64,000 nucleotides of DNA from an uncultured Bacteroidales bacterium. GTDB lineage: Bacteria; Bacteroidota; Bacteroidia; Bacteroidales; F082. The position numbers and the translations under genes were made by a program. The stretch lies in the NCBI GenBank assembly GCA_946185535.1, contig CAMHJX010000011.1:43624-107623 (forward strand). Direction: 5' to 3'. Shown piece by piece: positions 15,675 to 23,198 of this stretch. Position 1 is the stretch's first letter, and the number at the start of each line of letters is the position of its first letter. The notes under the pieces are model-generated. The model saw only the letters and a list, made by a program, of their open reading frames with translations. It had not been told where the DNA came from and did no database searches.

Positions 15675-16133
15675 ATGAACGGTAAGCTTAATATTTCAAA
15701 GTGGGTATTTCTGGCCTTGGCTTTGGTTACTGTCGCTATTGCGGTGATGTTCTACCTCGTTGTAGGTACGATTAAGCCGGAATTCGACCTCGGTAATCCC
15801 ACGCCTCGCGCAGACTTATTCCTGAATTGGGGCTACATCTTGATCATACTTGGTATTGTCATTGCATTGATTTCAGTCTTCTTCACCGCTGCCGTCAAAG
15901 GTGTCAACGGTAAGACATTGTTGATTGCCGTCATTGCATTCGCTATTATTGCAGTTGTAGCTTATCTAATGTCGAGTGGCTCTTTCGCCAAACCTTATCC
16001 TGCTGGAGATATCGTATACTCGGGCAAAACACATGGATGGGTCGAACTCGGCCTCAACTTCTTCTATATCACGCTGGGTGTTGCCCTTCTTTCAATCTTG
16101 TTCTCTGTAATTTACAAGGCACTTAAAAAGTAA
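15675..16133 (+). CDS. small membrane protein of the ExbB/ExbD operon, function unknown
   Basis: 152 residues with four likely membrane helices (around residues 10-32, 50-72, 82-102, 123-147). No motif I recognise. It sits between exbB and the first exbD with 14- and 11-base gaps, an arrangement seen in other Bacteroidales, so it probably belongs to the same energy-transducing complex. That role is inferred from position only. Confidence 0.75.
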   Translation: MNGKLNISKWVFLALALVTVAIAVMFYLVVGTIKPEFDLGNPTPRADLFLNWGYILIILGIVIALISVFFTAAVKGVNGKTLLIAVIAFAIIAVVAYLMSSGSFAKPYPAGDIVYSGKTHGWVELGLNFFYITLGVALLSILFSVIYKALKK

Positions 16134-16144
16134 ATCAATTCATC

Positions 16145-16714
16145 ATGGCAAGAAAAGTTCCAGAAATCAATTCGAGTTCGCAGGCTGACATAGCATTCTT
16201 GCTGTTGTGTTTCTTCCTGATGACGACCTCGATGGATGTGGACTACGGTATTACCCGTCGTCTGCCTCCTCCTGTCGAGCAAAATGTCGAGGATGTCAAG
16301 GTCAAGGAAAGAAATGTGATGAATGTAATGGTAAACAAGAGCGACAAGTTGTTGGTCAATGGTCGTCCCATGGATATCTCCCAGTTGAAGGACGAAGCCA
16401 AGCGCTTTATGACCCCGCGTCCAAGCGACGAAACCGCTCCTGAAGTGGAACCCAAGACCTTCGGTGAAGGCATTGGTGAAATCCTCACATCGAAGGGTGT
16501 CATTTCACTTCAGAATGACCGCGGCACCTCGTATGCTATGTATATCAGTGTGCAGAATGAGTTGGCACGCGCCTTCAATGAAATGAAGGATGAACTGGCC
16601 AAGAAGACTTGGCATAAGTCACTCGACCAACTCACTGAAGATCAAACCAAGGCTCTCAACGAGGCAGTGCCTGTGCGTGTCAGTGAGGCCGAACCCGTTG
16701 ACTACAAAAAGTAA
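16145..16714 (+). CDS. exbD: ExbD/TolR family protein (first copy)
   Basis: 189 residues: short cytoplasmic N-terminus, one membrane helix starting with the essential aspartate (SQADIAFLLLCFFLMTT), then a periplasmic domain. It is longer than the E. coli protein (141) owing to an insert of about 40 residues around position 85-125 (RPSDETAPEVEPKTFGEGIG). ExbD couples proton flow through ExbB to TonB. The second copy follows after 14 bases, with a GGAGG-like site before it; the two probably form a heteromeric dimer. Confidence 0.88.
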   Translation: MARKVPEINSSSQADIAFLLLCFFLMTTSMDVDYGITRRLPPPVEQNVEDVKVKERNVMNVMVNKSDKLLVNGRPMDISQLKDEAKRFMTPRPSDETAPEVEPKTFGEGIGEILTSKGVISLQNDRGTSYAMYISVQNELARAFNEMKDELAKKTWHKSLDQLTEDQTKALNEAVPVRVSEAEPVDYKK

Positions 16715-16728
16715 AGGAGGATAGAGAT

Positions 16729-17199
16729 ATGGCAAAATTCAGAAAAGAAGGAAAGAAGGAAGTGCCGCAAGTGAGCACCTCTTCATTGCCCGACATCGTC
16801 TACATGTTGATATTCTTCTTCATGATCACGACTACAATGCGTGATGTCGAACTGAAGGTGAAAGCATCACCTCTGCCAAAAGCTACCGAGATCCAAAAAC
16901 TCGAGCATAAGGCTTTGGTGAGCTCCATCTACATCGGTGCCCCGCGCGACAGCAAACTCGGTACCGAATCGCGTATCCAATTGGATGATTCTTTCGCCAC
17001 TCCCGCCGACATCGCCGACTGGATTCAGAAGGAACGTGACTCGCGTAACCCTGCCGACATCCCCCTGCTGACCACCGCTCTGAAGGTGCATAAGGATACC
17101 CGTATGGGTGTCGTCACCGACGTGAAGCAGGAACTCCGTAAGGTGGGTGCCTTCCGTATCAACTACACGACACTGAAAGGCAGTGCATTGGAAAACTAA
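16729..17199 (+). CDS. exbD: ExbD/TolR family protein (second copy)
   Basis: 156 residues, same layout as the upstream copy: basic N-terminus, membrane helix with the conserved aspartate (LPDIVYMLIFFFMITTTM), and a periplasmic domain ending with a KVHKDTRMGVVTDVKQEL stretch typical of ExbD C-terminal folds. Translation is probably helped by AAAGGAGG at 16713-16720. It ends the operon, with an intrinsic terminator 24 bases downstream. Confidence 0.9.
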   Translation: MAKFRKEGKKEVPQVSTSSLPDIVYMLIFFFMITTTMRDVELKVKASPLPKATEIQKLEHKALVSSIYIGAPRDSKLGTESRIQLDDSFATPADIADWIQKERDSRNPADIPLLTTALKVHKDTRMGVVTDVKQELRKVGAFRINYTTLKGSALEN

Positions 17200-17222
17200 T
17201 GTGTTTTCATGTGTTTAACAGT

Positions 17223-17254
17223 AAAAGCGGTAGCGTAAGTTGCCGCTTTTTTTG
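17223..17254 (+). terminator. intrinsic terminator of the exbB-exbD operon
   Basis: AAAAGCGGTAGCG and TTGCCGCTTTT form a hairpin followed by a run of seven T residues, starting 24 bases after the exbD stop. Confidence 0.85.
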
Positions 17255-17298
17255 TGCTTTGAAGTCATCTTTGTTGACTGTGAATCCAAAATAATCCC

Positions 17299-17306
17299 TA
17301 TCTTTG
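17299..17306 (+). promoter_or_regulatory. -7 promoter element of the large endonuclease gene
   Basis: TATCTTTG, 30 bases upstream of the ATG at 17337. Confidence 0.6.
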
Positions 17307-17336
17307 TAGCTCAGATCGAAACATACCCCTATTATT

Positions 17337-20300
17337 ATGAAGAAAGCATTAGCAACACTCTTCTTGCTCGCCTTGACGAGCTTGAGCATTTTAGCTCAAA
17401 TCCCCAATGGTTATTACAACAATGCCAATGGAAAAACTGGCGACGAACTGAAAATAGCTCTGCACAATATCATCAAAGGCCACCATGTGGTCAGTTATAA
17501 TGGCTTGATCAATGCCTTTGTCTATACTGATTGTAAACCCAACGGCAAGATTTGGGACATCTATTCTAACATAGAGTATAGTCCGACTACAGGATTATGT
17601 GGTGAGTACGAACAAGAAGGCGACTGCTGGAACCGTGAGCATACTTGGCCACAGAGTTGGTTCAACGAGAGCACGACGCCCCGTAGTGACCTCTTTCATG
17701 TGTATCCCACCGATGGTTATGTCAATGGGCAACGCAGCAACTACCCTTATGGAGAGGTCAACCGGCCTATTTATACTTCAGGAAATGGCTCTAAGTTGGG
17801 GCCTTGTATCACATCCGGCTATTCGGGTAGGGTGTTTGAACCTATTGACGAGTACAAGGGTGACATTGCACGCAGTTATTTCTACATGAGCGTGCGCTAT
17901 TACGATGAAGACAGCGACTGGGGTATGAGTGGCATGACCAATAAGTCGGAGATTCTTCCTTGGGCAATGAATATGCTGCTCCGTTGGAGTGATGAAGATC
18001 CTGTGAGTGACAAGGAAATCGCTCGTAACAATGCTGTTTATGGCTACCAAAACAATCGCAATCCTTTCATTGACCATCCGGAATATGCCCACATGATTTG
18101 GGACCAAAACTGGCAAGGTGGGGTGTACTACAATATCACATGCGCCACAGGTTTGTCTCACGGTAGCGTGTCGGCTCCCGAAAGTGCCATGGAAGGGACT
18201 ACGGTCTCCATAACAGCTACTCCTGAACCTGGTTATATGGTTGATACATACACGGTGTATAAAACGGGTAGTCCTAGTACCACGGTCACGGTGAGCAGCA
18301 ACGGTACCTTCACCATGCCAGGTTATGCTGTCACGGTTAGTGCGACCTTTGTTCAGAATAACACTTATTATAATATAACACTGGGCAATGTAAGCCATGG
18401 AACAATCAATGCTTCAGAGACAAGTGCAAAGTCAGGTACAACTATCAGTTTAGCGGCCACACCTAATAATGGTTATAGCCTCTATTCGTGGTATGTTTTC
18501 AAGACAGGTGACATGAACACCACGGTCAATGTCAGTGGCAACAGTTTCGTCATGCCTGCTTTCAACGTGACCGTGATGGCTACCTTTGTGCAAGGCAGTG
18601 CCACTGGCGATTTTGTGAAAGTGACCTCTGCGCCTGCGGATTGGAGTGGGGAATATATTTTGGTCTATGAACAAAATGCCACTACAGGTTATGTTTGGAC
18701 TGGTGTGGATGCCGTAAACGGTTATGTCTCCAAGCCGATTTCAAGTAACACCATTACTGATGATGGTATTGTCTCTATCACAATAGCCCCAATGTCGGGC
18801 GGGTATTCCATTAAAGTTAATGGTGGCACTAATAGCGGAAAGTACATTTATGGCGCTTCGGGCAGTAATAAGATCAATTTTGGCACTACTCCTTCATTGA
18901 ACGCACTATCTTTTGAATCTAATAGTGTGAAAATAGTCTCAAATACTTCTGTGATGCGGTTCAATAACAATTCAGGCCAGAATCGTTTCCGTTATTTCCA
19001 ATCAAGTACATACACCAACCAGCAACCCGTTCAGCTTTATAAAAGGGTTCATGCCACACAAACACACAGCATACATTTTAACCCCAACGGTGGCTCAGGA
19101 ACGATGGGCGACCAGACCGTAAATGAGTTTGAGCCTACGGCTTTGCAGAACAATGCCTTTACAAGAGAAGGCTTCGTCTTTGATGGTTGGAACACAACTG
19201 TTGACGGTACTGGCGATTATTATGCTGATGGTGCTACGGTTACCTTGTTGGAGGATTTAACTCTTTATGCCCAATGGAATCAGCTGTTCACCATCACATT
19301 GGTTCAGGCAAATCACGGTAGTATCAGTGCCAGTGTCTCGCAAGCTTTTGAAGAAACTGAAATTTACTTGACGGCCACTGCGGATCCTTGTTATACCTTG
19401 ACACAATGGGTGGTGACCGATGCCCTAGGTCATGCTGTTACGGTTACGGAAAACCATTTTGAGATGCCCGCCAGCGATGTCACCGTGAGTGCAGTTTTTA
19501 GTTATTCGTCTCAGAGTTTCGTGCAGGAATACCAACTTGTCACTTCCGTTGATCAACTTATTGCAGGTCGAACTTATCTGATTGTCAACATTGCCAATGG
19601 CAAGGCTTTGGGAACTACTCAAAATTCCAACAATCGTAGTGCCTCGTCAGTTACGATTGAGGGAAGTGTCATTCCTAGCATCGAAAACACCGTTTGCGAA
19701 CTGACTTTAAGTGGAAGCACAGGTGCATGGACTTTCTTTGATAGTGGTTGGGGCAGTAATGGTGGCTATCTTTACGCTGCTAGTAGCAACTCCAATTACT
19801 TGAGAACCCAGGCTTCCAACAATGCTAATGGCAAATGGAACATATCTATTGGAACGAATGGAACTGCTACCATTCAGGCACAAGGTAATAACACTCGCAA
19901 TCTGTTGAAATATAATAATTCAAGCAATATTTTTTCGTGTTACGCATCTGGATCGACACAGTTGGATGTCTATCTTTTCCTTCGTACCGAAATCAGCGAT
20001 TATCCTGTTGATCAGACCGTTGAACTCTCCACAGGCGTGAACTGGTGGTCGACCTATCTTGACATCACACTTGACGACCTGAAGACTGCCATCTCAAATG
20101 CTTTGGGCAATACTGGTACAGCCACTATCAAGTCGCATAGTGGTTCCATTACATACAGTGGCGGACATTGGAGACCTGCCAGCATTTCTTTTGACATTCG
20201 TAATATGTACCTGATTCAGAGCAGTGTCTCCTGCGAAGTAGTGCTGACAGGCATGCCAATTAATCCTGCCACACTTGAAATCCCCATACAAGGTGGTGCC

Positions 20301-20516
20301 AACTGGATAGGATTCCCTCTCGGTGAGAATATGTCTATCAACGAAGCATTCGGCTCATTCCCGATCATAGGAGATATTCTTAAATCCAATGCTGGCAGCA
20401 CCGTTTATACAGGCGCTGGTTGGCGAGGAACAATCTCTACCCTTGAACCAGGACACGGATACATATATATGTCAAATACATCCAATACCAGAACGTTTTC
20501 TTTTCCTGTAAGATAG
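17337..20516 (+). CDS. giant secreted endonuclease I with InlB-like repeats
   Basis: 1059 residues. Signal peptide to about residue 21 (SILAQ), then an endonuclease I domain (about 22-265) with its hallmarks CWNREHTWPQSW and a following HVYPTDGYVNGQR. Residues about 268-420 are two divergent InlB-type repeats (GSVSAPESAMEGTTVSITA and its copy), 425-570 a YILVYE-type module, 578-655 a Listeria-Bacteroides repeat ending LTLYAQW, 656-735 another divergent repeat, 740-890 a second copy of the YILVYE-like module, and 895-1059 two 80-residue units opening with GVNWWST and GANWIGF. It cleaves DNA outside the cell. No standard T9SS sorting domain is visible; the protein ends TFSFPVR. Confidence 0.88.
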   Translation: MKKALATLFLLALTSLSILAQIPNGYYNNANGKTGDELKIALHNIIKGHHVVSYNGLINAFVYTDCKPNGKIWDIYSNIEYSPTTGLCGEYEQEGDCWNREHTWPQSWFNESTTPRSDLFHVYPTDGYVNGQRSNYPYGEVNRPIYTSGNGSKLGPCITSGYSGRVFEPIDEYKGDIARSYFYMSVRYYDEDSDWGMSGMTNKSEILPWAMNMLLRWSDEDPVSDKEIARNNAVYGYQNNRNPFIDHPEYAHMIWDQNWQGGVYYNITCATGLSHGSVSAPESAMEGTTVSITATPEPGYMVDTYTVYKTGSPSTTVTVSSNGTFTMPGYAVTVSATFVQNNTYYNITLGNVSHGTINASETSAKSGTTISLAATPNNGYSLYSWYVFKTGDMNTTVNVSGNSFVMPAFNVTVMATFVQGSATGDFVKVTSAPADWSGEYILVYEQNATTGYVWTGVDAVNGYVSKPISSNTITDDGIVSITIAPMSGGYSIKVNGGTNSGKYIYGASGSNKINFGTTPSLNALSFESNSVKIVSNTSVMRFNNNSGQNRFRYFQSSTYTNQQPVQLYKRVHATQTHSIHFNPNGGSGTMGDQTVNEFEPTALQNNAFTREGFVFDGWNTTVDGTGDYYADGATVTLLEDLTLYAQWNQLFTITLVQANHGSISASVSQAFEETEIYLTATADPCYTLTQWVVTDALGHAVTVTENHFEMPASDVTVSAVFSYSSQSFVQEYQLVTSVDQLIAGRTYLIVNIANGKALGTTQNSNNRSASSVTIEGSVIPSIENTVCELTLSGSTGAWTFFDSGWGSNGGYLYAASSNSNYLRTQASNNANGKWNISIGTNGTATIQAQGNNTRNLLKYNNSSNIFSCYASGSTQLDVYLFLRTEISDYPVDQTVELSTGVNWWSTYLDITLDDLKTAISNALGNTGTATIKSHSGSITYSGGHWRPASISFDIRNMYLIQSSVSCEVVLTGMPINPATLEIPIQGGANWIGFPLGENMSINEAFGSFPIIGDILKSNAGSTVYTGAGWRGTISTLEPGHGYIYMSNTSNTRTFSFPVR

Positions 20517-20565
20517 GAGTGCCAAATAGTAAAGATATTTACAGTCCCTATATTTACTTTTTTTC

Positions 20566-20573
20566 TATCTTTG
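20566..20573 (+). promoter_or_regulatory. -7 promoter element of the cysteate synthase gene
   Basis: TATCTTTG, five bases before a possible TTG start at 20578 and 29 before the ATG at 20602; its position favours the ATG. Confidence 0.6.
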
Positions 20574-20601
20574 CAGCTTGAAAAGCAAAAATAGAAAGAC
20601 A

Positions 20602-21894
20602 ATGATTTTTACTCCTACAAAATATCAGCTACAGACAGTGGCTACAGGTCGTGTCTTCGATGACCAGGGTTGGACTTTGGATGACAAGCAATGCGACAAG
20701 CCGAGTATGGTGCGCCCTGTCTATGAGAAAAAGCAGCTTGAAGTGAAGGAAGGTGCCTGCTTGGGTTTGTACCGTTACGCAGATTGGCTTCCCATCAAGA
20801 CCATGCTTAAAAACCCTTCAGAACCCATCACTTATAAAAGCGAAGGCTTGTCTAAACGCTTGGGTTTGAACAATCTTTATATCACCTTTAATGGATGGTG
20901 GCCCGAGCGCAATGCCCGTATGACGACTTGCTCTTTCAAGGAGATGGAGGCCTATTCGGTGTGCGCTCGTTTAAGCGATGACTTGAAGGACAAGGTGTTG
21001 GTCGTGGCTTCGGCAGGTAATACTGCTCGCGCTTTTGCCAAAGTGTGTTCCGACAATGGCATCAAGTTGCTGCTATGTGTGCCTCAGGACAACATCAACG
21101 CTTTGTGGTTTGACAAGCCGCTGAATGATTGCGTAAAGCTTATCACTACCGAGTCGGGCAGCGATTATTTTGATGCCATCAACCTCTCGAATGTGGTCTG
21201 TGAAATGGAAGGGTATTTGGCCGAGGGCGGTGCCAAAAATATTGCCCGCCGCGATGGTATGAGCACCACGATGATGTCGGCCACAACTTTCATCGGTCGT
21301 ACGCCTGACTTCTATTTCCAAGCCGTGGGAAGCGGTACGGGTGCCATTGCTGCTTGGGAAGCCAACTTGCGTTTCATCGGTGATGGTCGTTTTGGCTCGA
21401 ATAAAACTCGTCTAATTGTGTCGCAAAACAAGCCTTTTGTGCCGATGTATGACGCTTGGCGTGCCGATTCACGAGCCATGTTGCCATATGATGCCGACCA
21501 AGCCCGCAAAGACGCAGCCGAAATCTGTGCTCCCGTACTTTCCAACCGCAAACCGCCTTATAGCTTCGCTGGTGGCCTTTACGATGCATTGAAAGACACC
21601 AATGGCGACATTCTTGCGGTCAGCAACGATGAAGCTAATGCCGCAAAGGCGTTGTTTGAGGAAACTGAGGGCATCGACATCTACCATGCCGCAGCTGTGG
21701 CTACTGCTTCATTGCAACAGGCGGTAGAAAAGGGAATGGTGAATGCGGACGATGTGATTATGCTCAACATTACAGGTGGAGGCGAGAAGCGTTTCCATGC
21801 CGAGCATGAACTCTACTACCTGAAGCCTTATCACATCTTCAAGATCGACTTCACGAAGGAAGAAGTGGAGCGCGTTTTGGCGGAGATGAGGTAA
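20602..21894 (+). CDS. cysteate synthase-like PLP enzyme (threonine synthase relative)
   Basis: 430 residues from the ATG at 20602. A fold-type II PLP enzyme: the lysine in TTCSFKEMEAY is the likely Schiff base, VVASAGNTARAFAKV is the substrate-phosphate region, and GSGTGAIAAWEA the cofactor-phosphate loop. The combination GWWPERNARMTTCSFKEMEA matches my recollection of cysteate synthases, which form cysteate from O-phosphoserine and sulfite; homologues occur in Methanosarcina and in Bacteroidetes that make sulfonolipids. Threonine synthase or diaminopropionate ammonia-lyase are less likely alternatives. Its last 21 codons overlap the tail of the convergent T9SS gene. Confidence 0.72.
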   Translation: MIFTPTKYQLQTVATGRVFDDQGWTLDDKQCDKPSMVRPVYEKKQLEVKEGACLGLYRYADWLPIKTMLKNPSEPITYKSEGLSKRLGLNNLYITFNGWWPERNARMTTCSFKEMEAYSVCARLSDDLKDKVLVVASAGNTARAFAKVCSDNGIKLLLCVPQDNINALWFDKPLNDCVKLITTESGSDYFDAINLSNVVCEMEGYLAEGGAKNIARRDGMSTTMMSATTFIGRTPDFYFQAVGSGTGAIAAWEANLRFIGDGRFGSNKTRLIVSQNKPFVPMYDAWRADSRAMLPYDADQARKDAAEICAPVLSNRKPPYSFAGGLYDALKDTNGDILAVSNDEANAAKALFEETEGIDIYHAAAVATASLQQAVEKGMVNADDVIMLNITGGGEKRFHAEHELYYLKPYHIFKIDFTKEEVERVLAEMR

Positions 21895-22931
21895 ACTCCC
21901 GCTTTTAAGTCGCTGACATCAAGACGAATGGAATTGCCCTTGGTAGCCATGCTGCTGAGGGCATTCCCATTTATATCGGTCAAAACGACGGATAGCAGCT
22001 CGTCCGCCTTGACAGTGACGAAATCGGTGGTGGGATTGGGATAGATGCTGATATTCAAATCCTTGTTCTCTTCGGCCATTGTAATATCCAAAGGTGTCAC
22101 CCAAAATGTGACCATGGCCGTATTGCAGTTGCAAGGAATGGTCATGTTGATGTCTAACCAAGCCACCGTTCCAGGTTCGATTTCAGGGCGTAGCGTGGCA
22201 TTGACGGTTACTCTCACGGTTTCGTCGGGTTGGGTGGAGAAAGTTGTGGCGTTGTTACCGTTCGAATAGAAGCTGAAGTCGGTGAAGAACTCGTTTGAAG
22301 GATGTACGGTGATGTCAACGGGGTCGTAGCCGGTGTTGTGAATGAGGAAGTGGAAGGTAGCCTGTGTGCCTGGATACATGGCCGTATCACCTGTAATGGC
22401 CTCGGCCTCAAAAGTGTATTGTTCCACCATTTCAACCTCGATGTCGTCGATGGTAAGGAAACAGCCGCCTTGGAGTTTGGTGGCACAAATGCCTATGTAG
22501 TCGCAGCCTTCCGGGATTTCTTCGACATAGGCGGAAACCTTCATATATTGTTGACTGCTGATGGTTTCGGAGTGGAATTGGTGGGTCATCGACTCGCGAT
22601 CTGGGGCAGAACCTGCCCAAAGCGAGAGACTATATTGACCGTCGGAGATGGCCCAAGTGGTGAAGCGGTATTGCATGCTTGGTATCAGATACATGGGCAT
22701 GAACATCCATGCTTCGTCGCCTTCTGCAAAGGCATACCAGTTGCCCGTATGGGGGATGCGATTGTGGTCTTTTTCAAGGTAGCCGCAAAGCCATGAGTCG
22801 TCGTCGCAAATCCAACCGATGGGCGATTCGAGGTCGTGGTTGGCATATTCGAAGCCTTCAATCAAGATGCTTCCAGCAAAAGAGCATGTTGCCGTGAGGC
22901 AAACAAGAAGAGTAAGAAGTAGTTTTTTCAT
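21831..22931 (-). CDS. T9SS cargo protein with a choice-of-anchor/cleaved-adhesin-like domain
   Basis: 366 residues. Signal peptide (TATCSFAGS), then a jelly-roll adhesin-like domain (about 22-185; SILIEGFEYANHD at its start, FLTIDDIEVEMVEQ at its end), an immunoglobulin-like region, and a type A sorting domain from about residue 290 (IYPNPTTDFVTV ... LKAGVYLISAKT ... FVKSILKM). Exported by the Sec system, then across the outer membrane by T9SS. The last 64 bases lie antisense to the end of the cysteate synthase gene, and they encode the essential end of the sorting domain, so the overlap is real rather than a read-through artefact. Confidence 0.85.
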   Translation of the reverse strand: MKKLLLTLLVCLTATCSFAGSILIEGFEYANHDLESPIGWICDDDSWLCGYLEKDHNRIPHTGNWYAFAEGDEAWMFMPMYLIPSMQYRFTTWAISDGQYSLSLWAGSAPDRESMTHQFHSETISSQQYMKVSAYVEEIPEGCDYIGICATKLQGGCFLTIDDIEVEMVEQYTFEAEAITGDTAMYPGTQATFHFLIHNTGYDPVDITVHPSNEFFTDFSFYSNGNNATTFSTQPDETVRVTVNATLRPEIEPGTVAWLDINMTIPCNCNTAMVTFWVTPLDITMAEENKDLNISIYPNPTTDFVTVKADELLSVVLTDINGNALSSMATKGNSIRLDVSDLKAGVYLISAKTRSTSSFVKSILKM

Positions 22932-23000
22932 ATAGTTTAAATTTGGAGCAAAAATAGGAAAAAACTTGTTGAAATCGCTTGCAATACCAAAAAAACTCCG

Positions 23001-23008
23001 TATCTTTG
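23001..23008 (+). promoter_or_regulatory. -7 promoter element with a long leader before tnaA
   Basis: TATCTTTG about 190 bases upstream of the tryptophanase start, the longest leader in the window. Confidence 0.55.
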
Positions 23009-23038
23009 AACCGTTTTTGAAAGCACCTTATTATTGAT

Positions 23039-23098
23039 ATGCCTCACATCTTTGGTAATATGGTTTACTTGAACATTAAGGAACGCGATAGGTTCTGA
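23039..23098 (+). CDS. possible leader peptide of tnaA (19 codons)
   Basis: A short frame within the tnaA leader, ATG at 23039 and TGA at 23096-23098, encodes 19 residues with an internal VYLNIKERDRF. Its place between the promoter and tnaA resembles TnaC of E. coli, whose peptide stalls the ribosome in response to tryptophan. It lacks a tryptophan codon and I see no Shine-Dalgarno site, so it could be chance. Listed at low confidence. Confidence 0.25.
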   Translation: MPHIFGNMVYLNIKERDRF

Positions 23099-23198
23099 AA
23101 CTACCTTATAGGAAGAAGTTCTTTCTTTCCAAAACATTGTTTTCAAAAACACTCATATTTTGAATTTCAAATTTTAAATCTTTAAATCATACAATATC

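Noticed and set aside
17337-20516. T9SS sorting domain at the end of the giant endonuclease
   Set aside because: No YPNP block and no terminal Lys/Arg-Val pattern of the usual kind; the end is a tandem G-NW module.
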